Origin: Hydractinia symbiolongicarpus | Lineage: Eukaryota > Cnidaria > Hydrozoa > Anthoathecata > Hydractiniidae | Direction of reading: 5' to 3' | Assembly: GCF_029227915.1 (NCBI RefSeq) | Contig: NC_079888.1 | Location: 15,483,001 to 15,547,000 of the forward strand | DNA: 64,000 nucleotides | In this document: positions 46,153 through 59,185 of the stretch, piece by piece | Position numbering within the stretch: the first letter of the stretch is position 1 | Layout: each line of letters opens with the position of its first letter | The notes under the pieces: generated by a model | Database searches by the model: none | Seen by the model: only the letters and a program-made list of their open reading frames with translations | Told to the model about the DNA's origin: nothing | Program-made: the position numbers and the translations under genes

Positions 46153-48585
46153 TATTCTAAATGGAAAAACTATAATTTTGAAGCTGTACTACCACAAAAA
46201 TATATAGATAGTATATATTTGGAGAATTAGTGACCAATCTTAAAACAGTCAAACAATATCCCCTGCCAAAAACAAGGCAGGAAATAGCAATAGCTGCTAT
46301 ACTTTTGATAACTTTTTAGATCAGTTACTCAGTTTTAGATCAGTTAAACATCTAGGAAGCTCTTTCATATGAAGCCAACTTGTTTTTCATAGGAGGTATA
46401 GTGAGGGCTGCTATGTTCTGATATGAAGAGTGTGTGAAAAGTAATTTTTGATTTAAAGTTGTTCCTTAGATACAAATACATAGTGATCCTCACTAGTAAG
46501 CTTTTGGCTGGTTTTCCACCAGTTTCTTAATCACTCTGGCATTTTCGACTGATTGGTCTTTCTTTCAAAAACAGTTTCTAAAGATTTTTAGCTTGGGACA
46601 ATTTCTAGTAGTGTATCCATAAAGTTCTATTTTTGGCATTAGAAAACAAGTTTTCTGACTTTTTTGCCACATCTTACTACACAAAAGTATGAAAATTCAC
46701 TTTTGTTATGGGCCATCCTATGATTGCTAGGTCTGTCCTTATATGGCACCCTCTTAAAAAAACTAAGAATTCGTGAAGAAAACTTTGTTCTGAATACAAA
46801 CCCTCCCTGACCTTCTAATCGAGTAATTTATAGCTCTCGTTTTGAGTATGTCTTATTTTAAACACCGTGCAAAAGTTAATTGTTTCTGGCGCTGTAGTAG
46901 AAATTAATCACATAACTTTAATATGTATCATAAACTGCGGGAAAACAAAAAGAGCTCCGTGATGGAGTTTAATCATGAAGTTAGATGTTCTATGCATCTG
47001 TTTATACAAAAACAACAATCCATAGACAAGGGTTGGTGTGGAACACTAATTTTTATTCTGGTGGCGATATTGGGGATGATGGCGATAATAAAATAGGGCA
47101 GTAAATGCTAGCCAATATCAAAGGATTTGAAAGGTATAAGACCTATAAATTTGGCAATTTTTAAAATGGCCATTTATTTGTTTAACAACGCATATTACGC
47201 ATACGATACAGGCTCCAAGGTTAATCTTTTTTGCGTATCATTTCGCAGTAGAAAATTGGGGGACGTTTTAAATTGTGAACCCCAAACACAACGATTGTGC
47301 TTTTACGTGTAGCCGAAATAGTATGCATGACTAACTGTTATTTTCCTTTTTTTTGAGGTCATCACAAGCAAATAGGCAAAAATATGTATCGATTTCAATA
47401 AAAAAATCTTTGTCAACGTGGCTTAAATAGAAGTTCAAAATTCAATGGAAAGTTCAGCTACATTTTAACAAAATTTATACAAACAGCAGCATGTTTTTAA
47501 AATTGTTTGAATAACACTTGCGTCATAAAGAAAAAAATTTATTAAATTCAGACCTGCTATGGTTTTCAATTGTTTTGTCAAATAAAGAAATTATCTACAA
47601 TTAAATCCATGATAAAATGCCTGTAAGTGCAGTTTTGCAGGGTTGCTTATCCATGCTCCGTCTGCGTTCACCTCCGCATTAGTTAGGAACTGCATGACTG
47701 AATTCCTTGTGAAGACCTGATTACCCAATGACAAAGGGGTCAGGCAAAAAAGATTTATGTCTACGTAGTTCTTTTAACTAAGTCGGGAGTCTGTGAATTA
47801 GCTAGGATGGTCACGTTGGCTATGAATAAGGTTGCTCATCAATTTAAGGACCAGGATTATTCAATAATTCGTGTTCGACCAAGAAAAGATTATTTTTGAT
47901 TAGGAAGTAATCTGTTAACGGAGGTACATTCTCCCGATACCTCACGTAATTCAGGTACACAATCGCATACCTCAAAAAATGGGAAGTCTGCATGGTATGT
48001 TGCAAGGAATTACATTTTGGGAATGTTCCAGGCATGTTGGGGAAAGTGCGCCAATTTCCGACGACAACCGCCAATTTAATTCGAAAAGTGGCCCGCACTT
48101 GCCCTTAGGCATAAAGCATGACAACATGCGCAATGATTCGAGTTGTTGTTGGAAATCCTCAATGATGATGGTGTGGTGATGTGTGAAGCATGTGAAAGGG
48201 GTTTATTAAGATATTCTTTCTTATTCTCATTCTCTGGAGGGAAAAAATGAAGACAATAATGAAATTTGTTTAAATAATGAAATTTTTCATGCGGTGGTAA
48301 ATATACATGTGGCCGGCCGATGTTAAACTGAGGTACGACTTCCTTTGGCCTTATATATGCGTTTGCGGCTTATCTGCACTCTCTTCCAAGTGATTACGTA
48401 ATTCAGATAAGCACGCGCCACAGCTGTTTCGAAGCGGACAAAAATGTTACGAAAAAATAATTCGAATTACCCTCTCAGTTAAAACAAGATATCTCAAGAA
48501 CGAAATAAAATTTTTATATTCTGTAAAAAGAATAATAATCTCAGATAAATTGTCCATATTATTAAAAGAAAAAAATTTTTGGACA
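46153..48585. other. Upstream flank of the Rab gene, no gene seen
   Basis: Frames at 47127-47312 and 47844-48179 overlap on both strands with no recognisable content. Possible 5' untranslated exon and promoter of the Rab gene lie here, but I could not place them. Confidence 0.35.
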
Positions 48586-49145
48586 CCTGTCCGAAATTGG
48601 TATATTTAGGCCAAAATGTCTAAAAATGACTTAAAAATTATCATTTAGATGAGTGTCTTCCACAATATCTCTAGAATAAAGTTAAGGAAACATGTTTTTT
48701 ATGGTCCACAGATTAGGTTAAATATCTGGAATAAAAATTAATTAATTTTATTACTGTCCGAAATTGTCCAAAGGGTTATTTTTGGGCCAAATGTGAGACC
48801 TATGTGAAAAACGACCTTGAGCCTCAATGTATGCTTAAAGTTTGTTTATTAACTGAATAAAAAACATTACTTTGGATTCTAAGGCCATTAAAGATGATGT
48901 AGATGACATATTAGTCTGTCCGAAATTGTCCAAACGGTTATTTTTGGGCCAAATGTGAGAAATTATGTGAAAAACGGCCTTTAGAGCCTGAATGTATGCT
49001 TAAAATTTGTTTATTAACTGAATAAAAAACATTACTTTGGATTCTGAGGCTATTAAAGATGATGTAGATGTAATATTTATCTGTCCGAAATTGTCCAAAG
49101 GGTCACTTTTGGTCCTAAGGGTTTTCGGGCCAAATATGTGACATC
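48586..49145. repeat. Tandem repeat, ~162-165-bp period
   Basis: CTGTCCGAAATTGTCCAAA begins units at 48754, 48916 and 49081, with an older variant at about 48586. Units also share GGGCCAAATGTGAGA and GAATAAAAAACATTAC. Confidence 0.85.
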
Positions 49146-52100
49146 ATACATTTAATAAAACGTCATTCAGAGTCGACAGTTTCAACATTTTAGTTTATCA
49201 TGTTAGTAGAAAATATCTCAAGTTGTGCATAAATAGTTTATTTATTATATACATTAAATATATACAAAGCAATCATGTTGTGTTTCTTTATAAATTGTAT
49301 AAAATAGCACCCAATCTTGTGATAAAGCCAAGATTAGCTAGCTAGCTAGCCATAAACATCTTTGATTTCAACAATTTTATCTTGAAAGAGCCCACCAAAG
49401 TCTTAACTAAATATAAAAAAGAAGTATTAAGTGATTTAGCTACAAAACACGATGCAAAATGCAAAACTGTAGGACCAAAAAATAGCTACTCTTTACAGAA
49501 AAATACAAAACAGAAGAAAAAAGATTAAAAAAGATAACAATTAGCCACGTTTAAAGTTTTACAAGCTATAAAACAATTTCTTAAAACCAAGGGTGATATT
49601 ATAGCAAAAAAAAATATTAAAATCCCTACAAAATAAAGTAGTTTACTGTTTTTCCCTTACCTCGTGCTCTGCCAAACTTTAGCTAGCTTCAAAATTGCTA
49701 AGACACTGTTGTCTCGCTTATTCCAACATTTTTAAAAAATCCCAGTTTCGGATTAGAATTCCCGGGTCGAGCAATCAAGTCAAAAGTAAACACCGGGTTG
49801 CCGTAATTTTGCTGGGAAAAACCATAACTACTAAAACATTAAACGCCATCACTGTGACTTGCTTAGAAGTTTAGATAATTATTTAATTAAACAGAAAAGG
49901 GATCACACTACATCAAATTGCTGTGCACCACTTTGGCAACTTTTTCTCCTCTTTTTTAGCGCCTAAAGAAGACTTTAACTTAAAATTTAAGTAGTATATA
50001 GTTTGCGAGACGAACGGTGCACGGTACCGGCCAATAGAACCATGTTTCCAGGCCCCCCCCATACCAATTTTCAAGTCCGTAGCTAGTAGCGCAGTGTTGG
50101 CACAAGGTTGGAAAGATGGTATACTTTCGCCAAAAATAATGTTTTTTTTAGTTTTGTGTGTTTTGTTCGACGAAATAACTCGAAATTTATAACACACATG
50201 TATAACATATTTATATATTTAAAAAGGGGAAAAGTAGAACGTTTTAATACTTTTTAATTCAGTAAAATTAAAACAACACAAAAAAAGTTTCAATAACTTA
50301 AAAAATGATAAAAACACAAAATTTCCAAAAAAATTGTGGAAGCCATCTTAATTTTGTCCGCGATTTGACCGTAGCGAAACAGCCGTGGCGCGCACTTGGA
50401 GGTAGAAATGTAAACAACCTAAGCAGACACAACCTCTATTTTTGCGCACATATCTTTTTGGGATCGCATTACGTAATGTTATATGTGTGTGCAGGAAAAA
50501 CATGGCACTATATAATTTGAGTGTAGCTATGATGAGGCGGATTAAAATTATCCACAACAATATTTTACTTTATATAGTAAGATAACGATTCACTATAACG
50601 ATTCACTATATTCACTATATGTACACATTAGAGGAGTGCAGTTGGGAAAGAAATTGAATTACAGCTTTTATTGTATTACATACGTTATTATTGTACTAAA
50701 AGAACTTACTGCTGTTCATTTCCCTCAAGCTAGCTTCCCCATCAGCAGGGAGGCATTATGAAAACACAAAAAATGCTAACATCAGCGAAACGTCAATTGA
50801 GAATATAAGGATTATACAGACTACCCCCCCCCCTAACATAGCCGATAAGCCCGTTGAATTCTTCTTACAAAGATTAGTTTATCCCAGGCCCGGCGGAACC
50901 GGAGGGGGCTGGGGGGGCTTAATCCCCCTCACTTTTTTGCCAAGAAATAATATTTTTTTATAAGGTGATCATATGTATTAATCATTTAATAATTGATCCA
51001 TATGCTGTGTATGAGATCAACAAAGCTTCCAGCTCGTACCTCCATTTCGATTCTTAAATTCCAAAAGGATAGGACTGACAAACTAAACCTGGTCAAAATT
51101 GCCAACGCATTTGTTCAATCGCACGACAACAGAAAGGGAGTATTCGGGAAATATACAAAGGAGGACTGGCTGTCGTTATATAATATAGACTTTCTCTGCA
51201 TTATCTTTATTTTGCTTCGATGTTACTATTGCTTATTTTGAAAATTTATCTTACATAAAATATGGCGTTTCTTCTATATTTCTAAATATAATTTTGTGAA
51301 GGCTTTCGCGCGCAATATTTCGGCATTTAAAGTATGTTTTAGCCAATCTAGAGGGCCGAAAGTTTTTAAAAAAATTTCGGTCGTCCTGAAATACTGAATA
51401 ATTTACCCTCTTTACTTTCAAAATTGCTCCGCTGGGCCTGTTTCCGCTCTTTATTCTTGTCATCATTATCTCAAAAGCTCTGGGGTCGACAATACCCGTT
51501 TCTCTATGCATGGAGAGCTTGGACGCTAATCAAAATAATGTATAGAACCATGTGCCTTCGATGGACGGGTAAGGAGATATTGGATCAGACATTGTACTAA
51601 ATAATCTTTCTATGAGTTCGTTTCACAGTTGATTGTTTATTATCCTTTTTTGATTTGATTTCTTAAATTTGAATCTTTTTTTCAAATTGGAGGGTCTAAT
51701 TAGTTGCAATTTTTCATTTAGAAGAAACTAATTGGCCAATATATTGTTAAACAAATCCAAATTTTGAAATCTTAAATATGACAATTCTAATTAAACAAAA
51801 AAAGAATAAATACACAATTAAATTTTTCGGATTGATAAATCGTCAGCCCTTTTGAGCGACTTTGGATTTTTGTGAAGGCACGGTTATTGCCGTTTTTCTA
51901 TCACCTGTTTTAGCCCATTAATTTTTTTCAAAACATTCGATTTATAAAATAAGGTATGTTTGTTAAGCAATTCTAGCAATCTGAAAACTCAATCTCTATC
52001 CTACACTTTTCTGCGTTTTTATGGCATACAGACATTGATAAGTTTCTTTATGCCATAAAAACGTGCGATCGTTCTTAAGGCGCCTTAACTCTGAAGTATC

Positions 52101-52232
52101 TGGAGGAAATGAAAAAAACTAATTTTTTACAAACAGCTTGACAAGGAACGAAATCACACGCGAGACAAATATATTCTCCCCTAAATCATTTCAGGCATTT
52201 TATAATACAATCACTGATCTCCTGTACAGGCA
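49146..52232. other. Long stretch without a recognised gene
   Basis: Minus-strand frames at 49913-50197 and 51251-51511 and a plus-strand frame at 50993-51241 show no family. C and G runs at 50823 and 50900-50935. Nothing else noted. Confidence 0.35.
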
Positions 52233-53238
52233 TCATTTTACCTTGACATCAATCGGAACAACGTTTTTGGACGTTTTAGCTACATTAGCCTTCATTACTT
52301 TTTTCTTAAGCTCACACTTTGAAGAATTTTTAAAGTTATTAATCATCCGTTTGTTTTTCAAACCATATTTTTCAGAACACTTAAAGTTTTCATAGTTTTC
52401 CATCGTTCGTTTTCTTTTTGATTCATATTTCTCAGAAATCTTTAATCGCCGGTAATTTTCATTAGCTGTTTTCTTCTTCTGCAACTCATACATTTCATTT
52501 TTGACAGCAACCGTATGACCAATCTGTAACATTTCACAAAATCAATATGACAAGGTGTTGTCCTGCCATCTTCTTATATGAATTTGAATGTTAAACATTG
52601 TATATCATACACAAGGGATTGGAAACCATTTAAATAAGTTGCTTTAAAATACTTCTCAATTATTATCAGGGATCTAACTTCTAATAGCATTGATCGATAA
52701 CCTTCCCTTCACCTGCAACTGTAAGAATCAAATAAAAAAAATGCCATTTATTTAACATGATACTGAGTGTATAGCCTTCAATAATCAATAGAATCCCATT
52801 AGCCTTGGCGCTTTTATTTGGATAAAATGTGTTAAATGATCTAGCATTGTCTATGGGTAATATCTTTCCTTGACAATATTCCAATTTAACAACTTGGAAG
52901 TTCTTATTTCCAATACAAACATATTTTGGTAGCTCCTCTAAAGAGAAAAATTAAGTAGTTTCAAGATTCATGTATATCTTATTACCGTCAATAAGAACAT
53001 TTATATCTGCTTTAGTCCATACACTGATGGGTCTAAACATAGACCATGCAATCGCATGTACCAAATCTGTATTACCGAATCTGATATTTCCTTGGTTGTA
53101 CGATCCAATAACAGATTTCATTTCTTTATGTTCTTGTGGGCCAGGGTTTGTTTCTACATCATTACTCAATAGTAAAATCAGTTTTAAATATGACTGCGTC
53201 AATGGCAAGAGAATATGGTCAGTAAGCCAGCCTGACAA
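52233..53238 (-). pseudogene. Transposon polyprotein remnant with a 2A motif
   Basis: Minus-strand frame 53238-52951 begins with a hydrophobic lead and then SNDVETNPGPQ: residues 27-34 fit the D-V/I-E-x-N-P-G-P 2A rule. A segment SYNQGNIRFGNT...AIAWSMFRPISVW...IYMNLETT follows, resembling the cysteine-protease-like domain that follows 2A in some large invertebrate transposon polyproteins. A TAA then interrupts; the domain continues as FFSLEELPKYVCIGNKNFQV and IEGYTLSI...WHFFYL. The last part (52532-52233) is lysine-rich with two imperfect repeats of the form SEKYxxKxKRxxxNxxN. Probably a decayed Helitron-like or other large transposon; element identity is an inference. Confidence 0.5.
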
Positions 53239-53811
53239 GACTAGTGGTCCAACTCATTCTGACAAAGCTAAACAGCCAGAATCAATCCGACAACACAACA
53301 ACCAGAATATGATCACATTCACTACATCATGGACAACAAAAATGGAGAAGACTGCCACAATTACGTTTAGCTATTGGGAGGCAAAAATAGGCACACAAAA
53401 ACAACCTTGTTAATGCTTCAGAAAATACAGAAAGGAAAATTGATGTAACCAACTTGTTTTTTTCTTTCCTGACTGTTCGACTCAAGAAAAGACGTTGATG
53501 CCATCAGCACTGCCAGCCTGTCGTGGCCACTTTGCCCAAGAAATAATTAAAAAAGCTACTGTTGTGTTAGAGTGTGTCCATGCATCGAACTATGAAAGTT
53601 TTAATGAAAAAAGGAAGATATGCCGACTGTTTTAATCATATGCGAACTCTGTCTGCAGATGAACAAATTTGTAAAGAGATTATGTTATTTTCTAAAAAAT
53701 CCCGGAATAATATTTTGTAAATACTTTGGATGAGTTTCAAAACTCTATTTAAGAAAATTAAACACTCAAGCAGAACTTGATAATTAGCCTGTAACATGAT
53801 AGTTAGCAGAT
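53239..53811. other. No gene seen
   Basis: May hold further decayed parts of the 2A-bearing element upstream (minus strand), but no motif is clear. A plus-strand frame at 52970-53413 is antisense to it. Confidence 0.4.
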
Positions 53812-53907
53812 GCCGGAATAATTATACGTACAGTATAATTAGATGGTGTAGTGGTAGCACATTCGACTTGTAATCAAAAGTTTTCAGGTTCGAGTCCCCA
53901 CTCCGGC
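53812..53907 (+). tRNA. tRNA-Thr(TGT)-like sequence with a palindromic insertion
   Basis: A-box-like TGGTGTAGTGG, anticodon loop CTTGTAA with TGT at 53869-53871, and B-box GGTTCGAGTCC are present. Acceptor strand GCCGGA (53812-53817) is separated from the rest by 53818-53841, which contains the palindrome TAATTATAC-gtaca-GTATAATTA. Without it, GCCGGAG would pair with CTCCGGC over all seven positions and total length would be about 72. The T stem has two mismatches. The related fragment at 44470-44535 suggests a SINE head rather than a working tRNA. Confidence 0.5.
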
Positions 53908-56083
53908 GGCGCACTAAAGACCGCTAACTACTGACCGCTAACTATTATTCGGCCACGGAACGCACTGGTCACACGAATGATTTACCATGGTCGAAGAGAA
54001 ACAGATTGTTTACAATCTGAGTTCAGATTGGTCTTTCAACTGGCAGATATCAAAATTAAACATCATTATTAGCTTTTGAGAGAACGGAAATTTTCCGAGA
54101 TTAATTTTTTTTGTCTGGAAACAAATAACTAAGAAGCGCCCCGAGGCAACCCCGTGCGAAAAGGCCCTTTTTTTCTTTTTCTGATAATCTCACCGTCCGA
54201 GATTGTTTGAAGGAAAAAAAACACTAGGAACGAGGTTGCGCCTCGAGGAGATTATAGAATTACAATATTTGTTGCAGTTTACAATAGGCGTCCGGGCAAT
54301 TATCGGTGTATAGCAAATTTTCTTAATAATGTTATTAAATAAGCGCCTGGGTGCTTAGCAAGGATTAAAGTATATAGATTTTCTAAATCATTCTTTTACA
54401 TTTTAACAATTTAAAGGGATTCTGATTATAATTTTATGACTGCCACCTCCCTTTCCCTATTTTTAGCGCTCCTCTCTAATAACCGGCCCCAGCCTCGTCC
54501 CCAGGTCATCTTGGATTTTTTCTAACATCGGACGACGATACTCGCCCTCCGGAGATAAAAAAAGAGACAATAGGCACCGGGAACGAGGTTGAACCGGCCC
54601 TTGAATTTTTTAAAACATTTGAGACTCGGATAGTTAAGAGAATACGATAATTGATTTTTAAAAAAATATATATATAAAAAAAGTAGAACATAAAATGTAG
54701 TATTATCGAATAAATAAATACTCAAAACTAAAAACTGGTAAAATCATCAGTAGTGCAAATGTCAACAGCTTTGAGAAATTATCTAGAAGAATATGGAAAG
54801 TCCAATAGAAATTCAGTTCCTGAGTTAAATACGTTATACTTCAAAAACACAAACTTTTACAAGTATTGCAAATTTCAGATCCTTTCACGAAAGATTTCTC
54901 TTCTAAAAATTCTAAAGAAATTTTCTAGGAATTTACTCTTAAAGAAGTATTTCCATTTTTTTTGCGATTATGCAGATTTTTCGCTGGTAGAAACCATTGG
55001 CTGTTAATCGTGTTATTCAAACGTAAGTTGTCCGGTGTTCGAGTTACCTGGATCTAACCTTGTGTTAAGTAAGGAAACTTGGTACAGAATGTGTTAATAC
55101 AAACTCATTTCACGTTAAAATGTGAATAAGTGACGTCATCCGCATACCTTTATAGGATCAGACATACATACACAAAACAGGCTAGTCATCTTCATTTTTT
55201 CACAGTATACTTTTATTTCTATTAACTGATTCAATGACACTGTTCTTTGGTAGACTTCTGGACATAATATAAAAAAACTGATTTCATTCAAAAGAATAAC
55301 TTTATGGCATCGTCGGATCAGATCAAAGTTGAAAAGTATTAAAAAATTATTTTTTTGTCACAGGCCCCAATAAAAGTTAGAATAAGTCACAAAATGGCAG
55401 CACTCACATGCCCAGCAAAAGTTATGCTTATTATAAAGGATCTGGGGCACTTTGTGCCTTCCTCTCTTGTCCTTGTACATGTGCTTGCTTTCCTCATTGG
55501 ATAAAAAATATATAAAAAGGATCTAGAATCAAGGGTGTACAATATTATTTACTCCTGCTAGGCAATGTATACGAGTTAAAAATTATTCTACATCTACGCA
55601 GTACAGCTAAGACTTCCTGATAAATGTCCACTCGTGTTTATATTACTAGTGTCATATCCGTCAGTGGCGTACGACACAACAGACAAAAGCATGAGAGATA
55701 TTTCAAATATGTAAAATAAGCTGGATAGGTCATCAAAAAAAAACAATAAAACTTGAAAAAGACGTTACAAAGTTTCTTTGAAGAGAAAAATGTTTAATAA
55801 CGTGATTTCAACAAACTAAACTTTCCCAATTGATAAATTGTTGAGAAAACGTTTTTTGGTTGTGAAATGATGAAGGTCAATAACGGAAAAATAAAGTTGT
55901 ATTGTCAAGAACATGAGCAAATTGAAGGTTGAATCAGGTAAAAAAAAAAGTAGTTTTGACAACACAGTCTGTATCTATGAATGTTTTTGGTCTTACTTTG
56001 AGAAAATACATGAGCAGTAAAACTTATCGGACAGACGTTTAAAAATACCAGTCCACAAGGCTCAGCGAAACTTTGTTTAAAAG
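53908..56083. other. No gene recognised
   Basis: Includes ATAAGCGCCTGGGTGC at 54340, related to the 41.7-kb cluster. Overlapping small frames at 54506-55007 appear spurious. Confidence 0.35.
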
Positions 56084-58120
56084 CCCTTTCTTTTTAAACT
56101 TCTTTTACAACGCTACCTGTTGCTACAAAAACTATGGTATCGTATAGATGTACAACTGATTGCTCGCGTGCAAAAGAAAGACCAGAAGTTTGTGAATACT
56201 ACATTGTCGGGACCTGATCATCAATTGGAAATTGCCGAAATACAAATTAGAAATTTAAAAAACAGATTAATCAGGTAAGAAAATTCAGCTTAGGTCATCC
56301 TCCTTCCTAGGGGTAAATTCTCTCAAGATGCTAACTGTAAAAAGTGCCCTGGGAGAACGAGAATGGCTGAGGTTACTATTATTTAGTGTGGTATCATATT
56401 CTCTCATAATACTGCATACTATATTCTTATAAAACACATACAGGTCTAGTCTAATAATTAAAAAAGTTGTGACTAGCACGAAGACCTGGTTCAAGTTCTA
56501 AATGTATTTATGTTGGCATTTTATTAAGACAATAAAAGAATTCCACAGAAAATTAGGAAATAATTTTCACCAATAGCCATAATTGACAGGTAAAGGTGCA
56601 CGACATAAACTTTTAGGCAGACTGGTGTCTAATTTAACAACAGAAAAGTGTACGACATCAGTAAGTATTATAGTTATGCAACATAGCAAAAATGACAGGT
56701 GTCCGTGAAACCTCATTTATTTATTTCCCGAATTTTACAGATAAAATTATATACTTTTTTTTCCAAACCTCTACCTTTAATTAGTTTATTCAAACACCAT
56801 TGGATAGTTATTCCACCATTTTTTTCGGGCATAAGGAAACACTTTTCTTAAGTGATACCACGATAAGGTGTTTCCCCATGATAAATGTGATGCTGATCTA
56901 TACTCAAAACTTAATGAAACAACTTGAAAAAATTTTCGATTGTAAACCAAACGCGTTTTTCGATTTTTTGTATCCAAAAAAGCGGGATAAATTACCCTGG
57001 GAACGAGGTTGATGTGACGACAAGTAAACATATTTGCTGTGAAAACAAGTAAGATATTATGGCTGTATCAACGAATAAAAGTGACTTCTGTTTTGTGAGC
57101 AAAATTTACATTGCAATTCGCTAAGCATTCTCAACTGCAGAGCTTTTTGAGATAAACCTCGGGGTCTTAATCTCAAAAAGCTCTGCGAAAATGTTTGCCA
57201 AGCAATAATGTGCCCCTTTTTTCTTAGGACGGGTTATTTCCTCCTAACTGTAATAAAAGTAAACAACCGTATTTCCGGCAAAAAATAAATAAATAAATGC
57301 GTAAACTCATCGAAACTTTAAAATAACGGCGTTGCGGTTATGAAGTTTGCTTCATAATCACGAAGTCCGTGGTTCGGTCCTCAGCGCGGACATGTTTAGA
57401 AGTGTCTTCATTACAGATACAGGTCAACCTAGGTCATGTGAGCGAAATTGGGTAGGCAATGCCGGTGTTTACCTAATGTATACATTCAGACCCAAATTAA
57501 TAACAATGTTTTCAACACTGAAGTGGCTATATTTTGTTAAATATTCGAAATAATAATAATAATAATAATTCATGGCTTTCCTTGTATTTCGGACCAACAG
57601 ACCCCTAATCTTGTCACAACACATTTCTTGACCTAAATTAAGCGTCATGAGAATTACAGTAATGAAAAAAAGCATCCAAACTTTTTAGAAGTCACGTTGA
57701 AGAGTAACAGCAGCCTCGTTTCCGGGGTCTCGTGGCTCCTGAGTCCTTATTATGGAACGGTCAACTTTTCACTGCTAGCAAATTTATCAAAATGTCCTAA
57801 GGTTGGAGTAACAGTTGACTGCTTCACATAACATAGAGTTGCTATTTTCTGAAAAATGCTGTTTTGATCATAGGTTTGCAAAAGACGATCAAAGGAAAGA
57901 TCGATACATATTATCACTCGAAACACAAGTTAAACAATTAAACCAAAAAGTGGTCGACTTAAAAAAACAACTCGAAGATTCTACCGCACTTGTCGATCAC
58001 ACACGTGCGGAGCAAAAAAAGCATGACAACTGTAAACTTCCGCCACATTTTGACGAAGCTTTTTACGATGTCCAATCGAAAACGAAAACCACTCAATCCA
58101 AGTTGTGCATCATACTGTAA
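56084..58120 (+). CDS. 3' exons of a coiled-coil protein with a CaaX box
   Basis: The last exon is 57874-58120: acceptor TTGATCATAG, then FAKDDQRKDRYILSLETQVKQ... with heptad-like spacing (residues 10-36 of the exon), ending SKLCIIL and a stop. CIIL is a CaaX motif; the final Leu favours geranylgeranylation. An upstream exon ends at 56274 (NLKNRLIR, donor GTAAGA) in phase 2, matching the phase of the last exon, and also looks helical (QLEIAEIQIRNLKNRL). Its own start is uncertain (open from 56084). The N-terminus, and any ATG, lies further upstream and was not found. The family was not recognised; a membrane-anchored coiled-coil adaptor is an inference. Confidence 0.5.
57325..57570 (+). mobile_element. 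SINE with a short AAT tail, second copy
   Basis: Has a tRNA-like start (GCGGTTATGAAG...) and B-box-like GTGGTTCGGTCCTC, shares its body with 38098-38328, and ends in about seven AAT repeats at 57548-57570. Lies in the intron between the two coiled-coil exons. Confidence 0.75.
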
Positions 58121-59185
58121 CATCGCAATATCGTTCCCAGGGTTTAGGGGCTTCTAGGCTGTTATTACGGAGCGGTCAACTTTTTGCCACTACAAACTTC
58201 ATCGAAAGGCAAAATGCTATGGGAAGGAGGTTGTGAACATCGCTATTCCAATTTTGGATCAATTAATTTTTTCGGAAGAAGAGGACATGAAAACGCATTA
58301 GAAGCGAGGTTGTAAAGAAATTGACTCGTGCGAAAAAATGTTTTTATCACCGTGTATAAAGAAAAAGGCGAGAGGTTGAGAACCACAAGTTTTTACACAC
58401 CATTGCAGGGATTTTTATTCAAATAATCAAGAGAGAGCGGTGGATTACAAACGAAGAACAAATTATGAAATTTAAATTTAACTATTCTCGTTTTTCTAAA
58501 AAAAAGGAAAAGAACTTAAGAAAAATAATTATCCAAAAAATACCTATAATTTTTACTATAAAGTTATAAATACAAAATACGGATATTCATTACACTTTTA
58601 GGATACTGGCGTCATATGTCATGTCCCTGTAAAAACAAGGTGACAAATATTCCAGAAGGTGAGAAAACTACGTCACCGAGAGGGAACCTTTACAATTCGG
58701 TACAACAAGGATAAAGAGTCTTTCCAATTCGAGCAGGGAGTCAAAAATCCGAGTAAAAACTTCTAAGAAAAATGCTGATACAACATACTACAAATACAGT
58801 AAAACTGAAGTAACACCTAACACCACGGTATACGTGATAAAATTACGGCATCGAAAACATAAACTGCGAAATATACAAAAAACAACAACACAGTAAACAT
58901 ATATGCATTGACAAAAATGACGTATAAATAAAGATTTTCAAAATAACTATACGTTCTCAGTCCTTGATGCAAATAAAAAAGGTATTATTATATTTCCATA
59001 CCAACGTTTATACGAGTAAAAAATGTTAATATACCATATGTACAAAAAAAATATTATTTCCACGAAAACAACATTTGTGGTTATACCATTAACATTAAGC
59101 TGTCCATTACTGTTGCTAACGATAAAGCTCAAACGCTTATCCATAAAAACATAAACATGTCCAACCTTTTTTCGATGACGTCATC
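58121..59185. other. Intergenic space between convergent genes
   Basis: The coiled-coil gene ends at 58120 and the receptor gene on the other strand at 59186. AT-rich with no recognised features. Confidence 0.45.

Noticed and set aside
52970-53413. 147-codon plus-strand frame
   Set aside because: Antisense to the 2A-bearing remnant, with no domain of its own.
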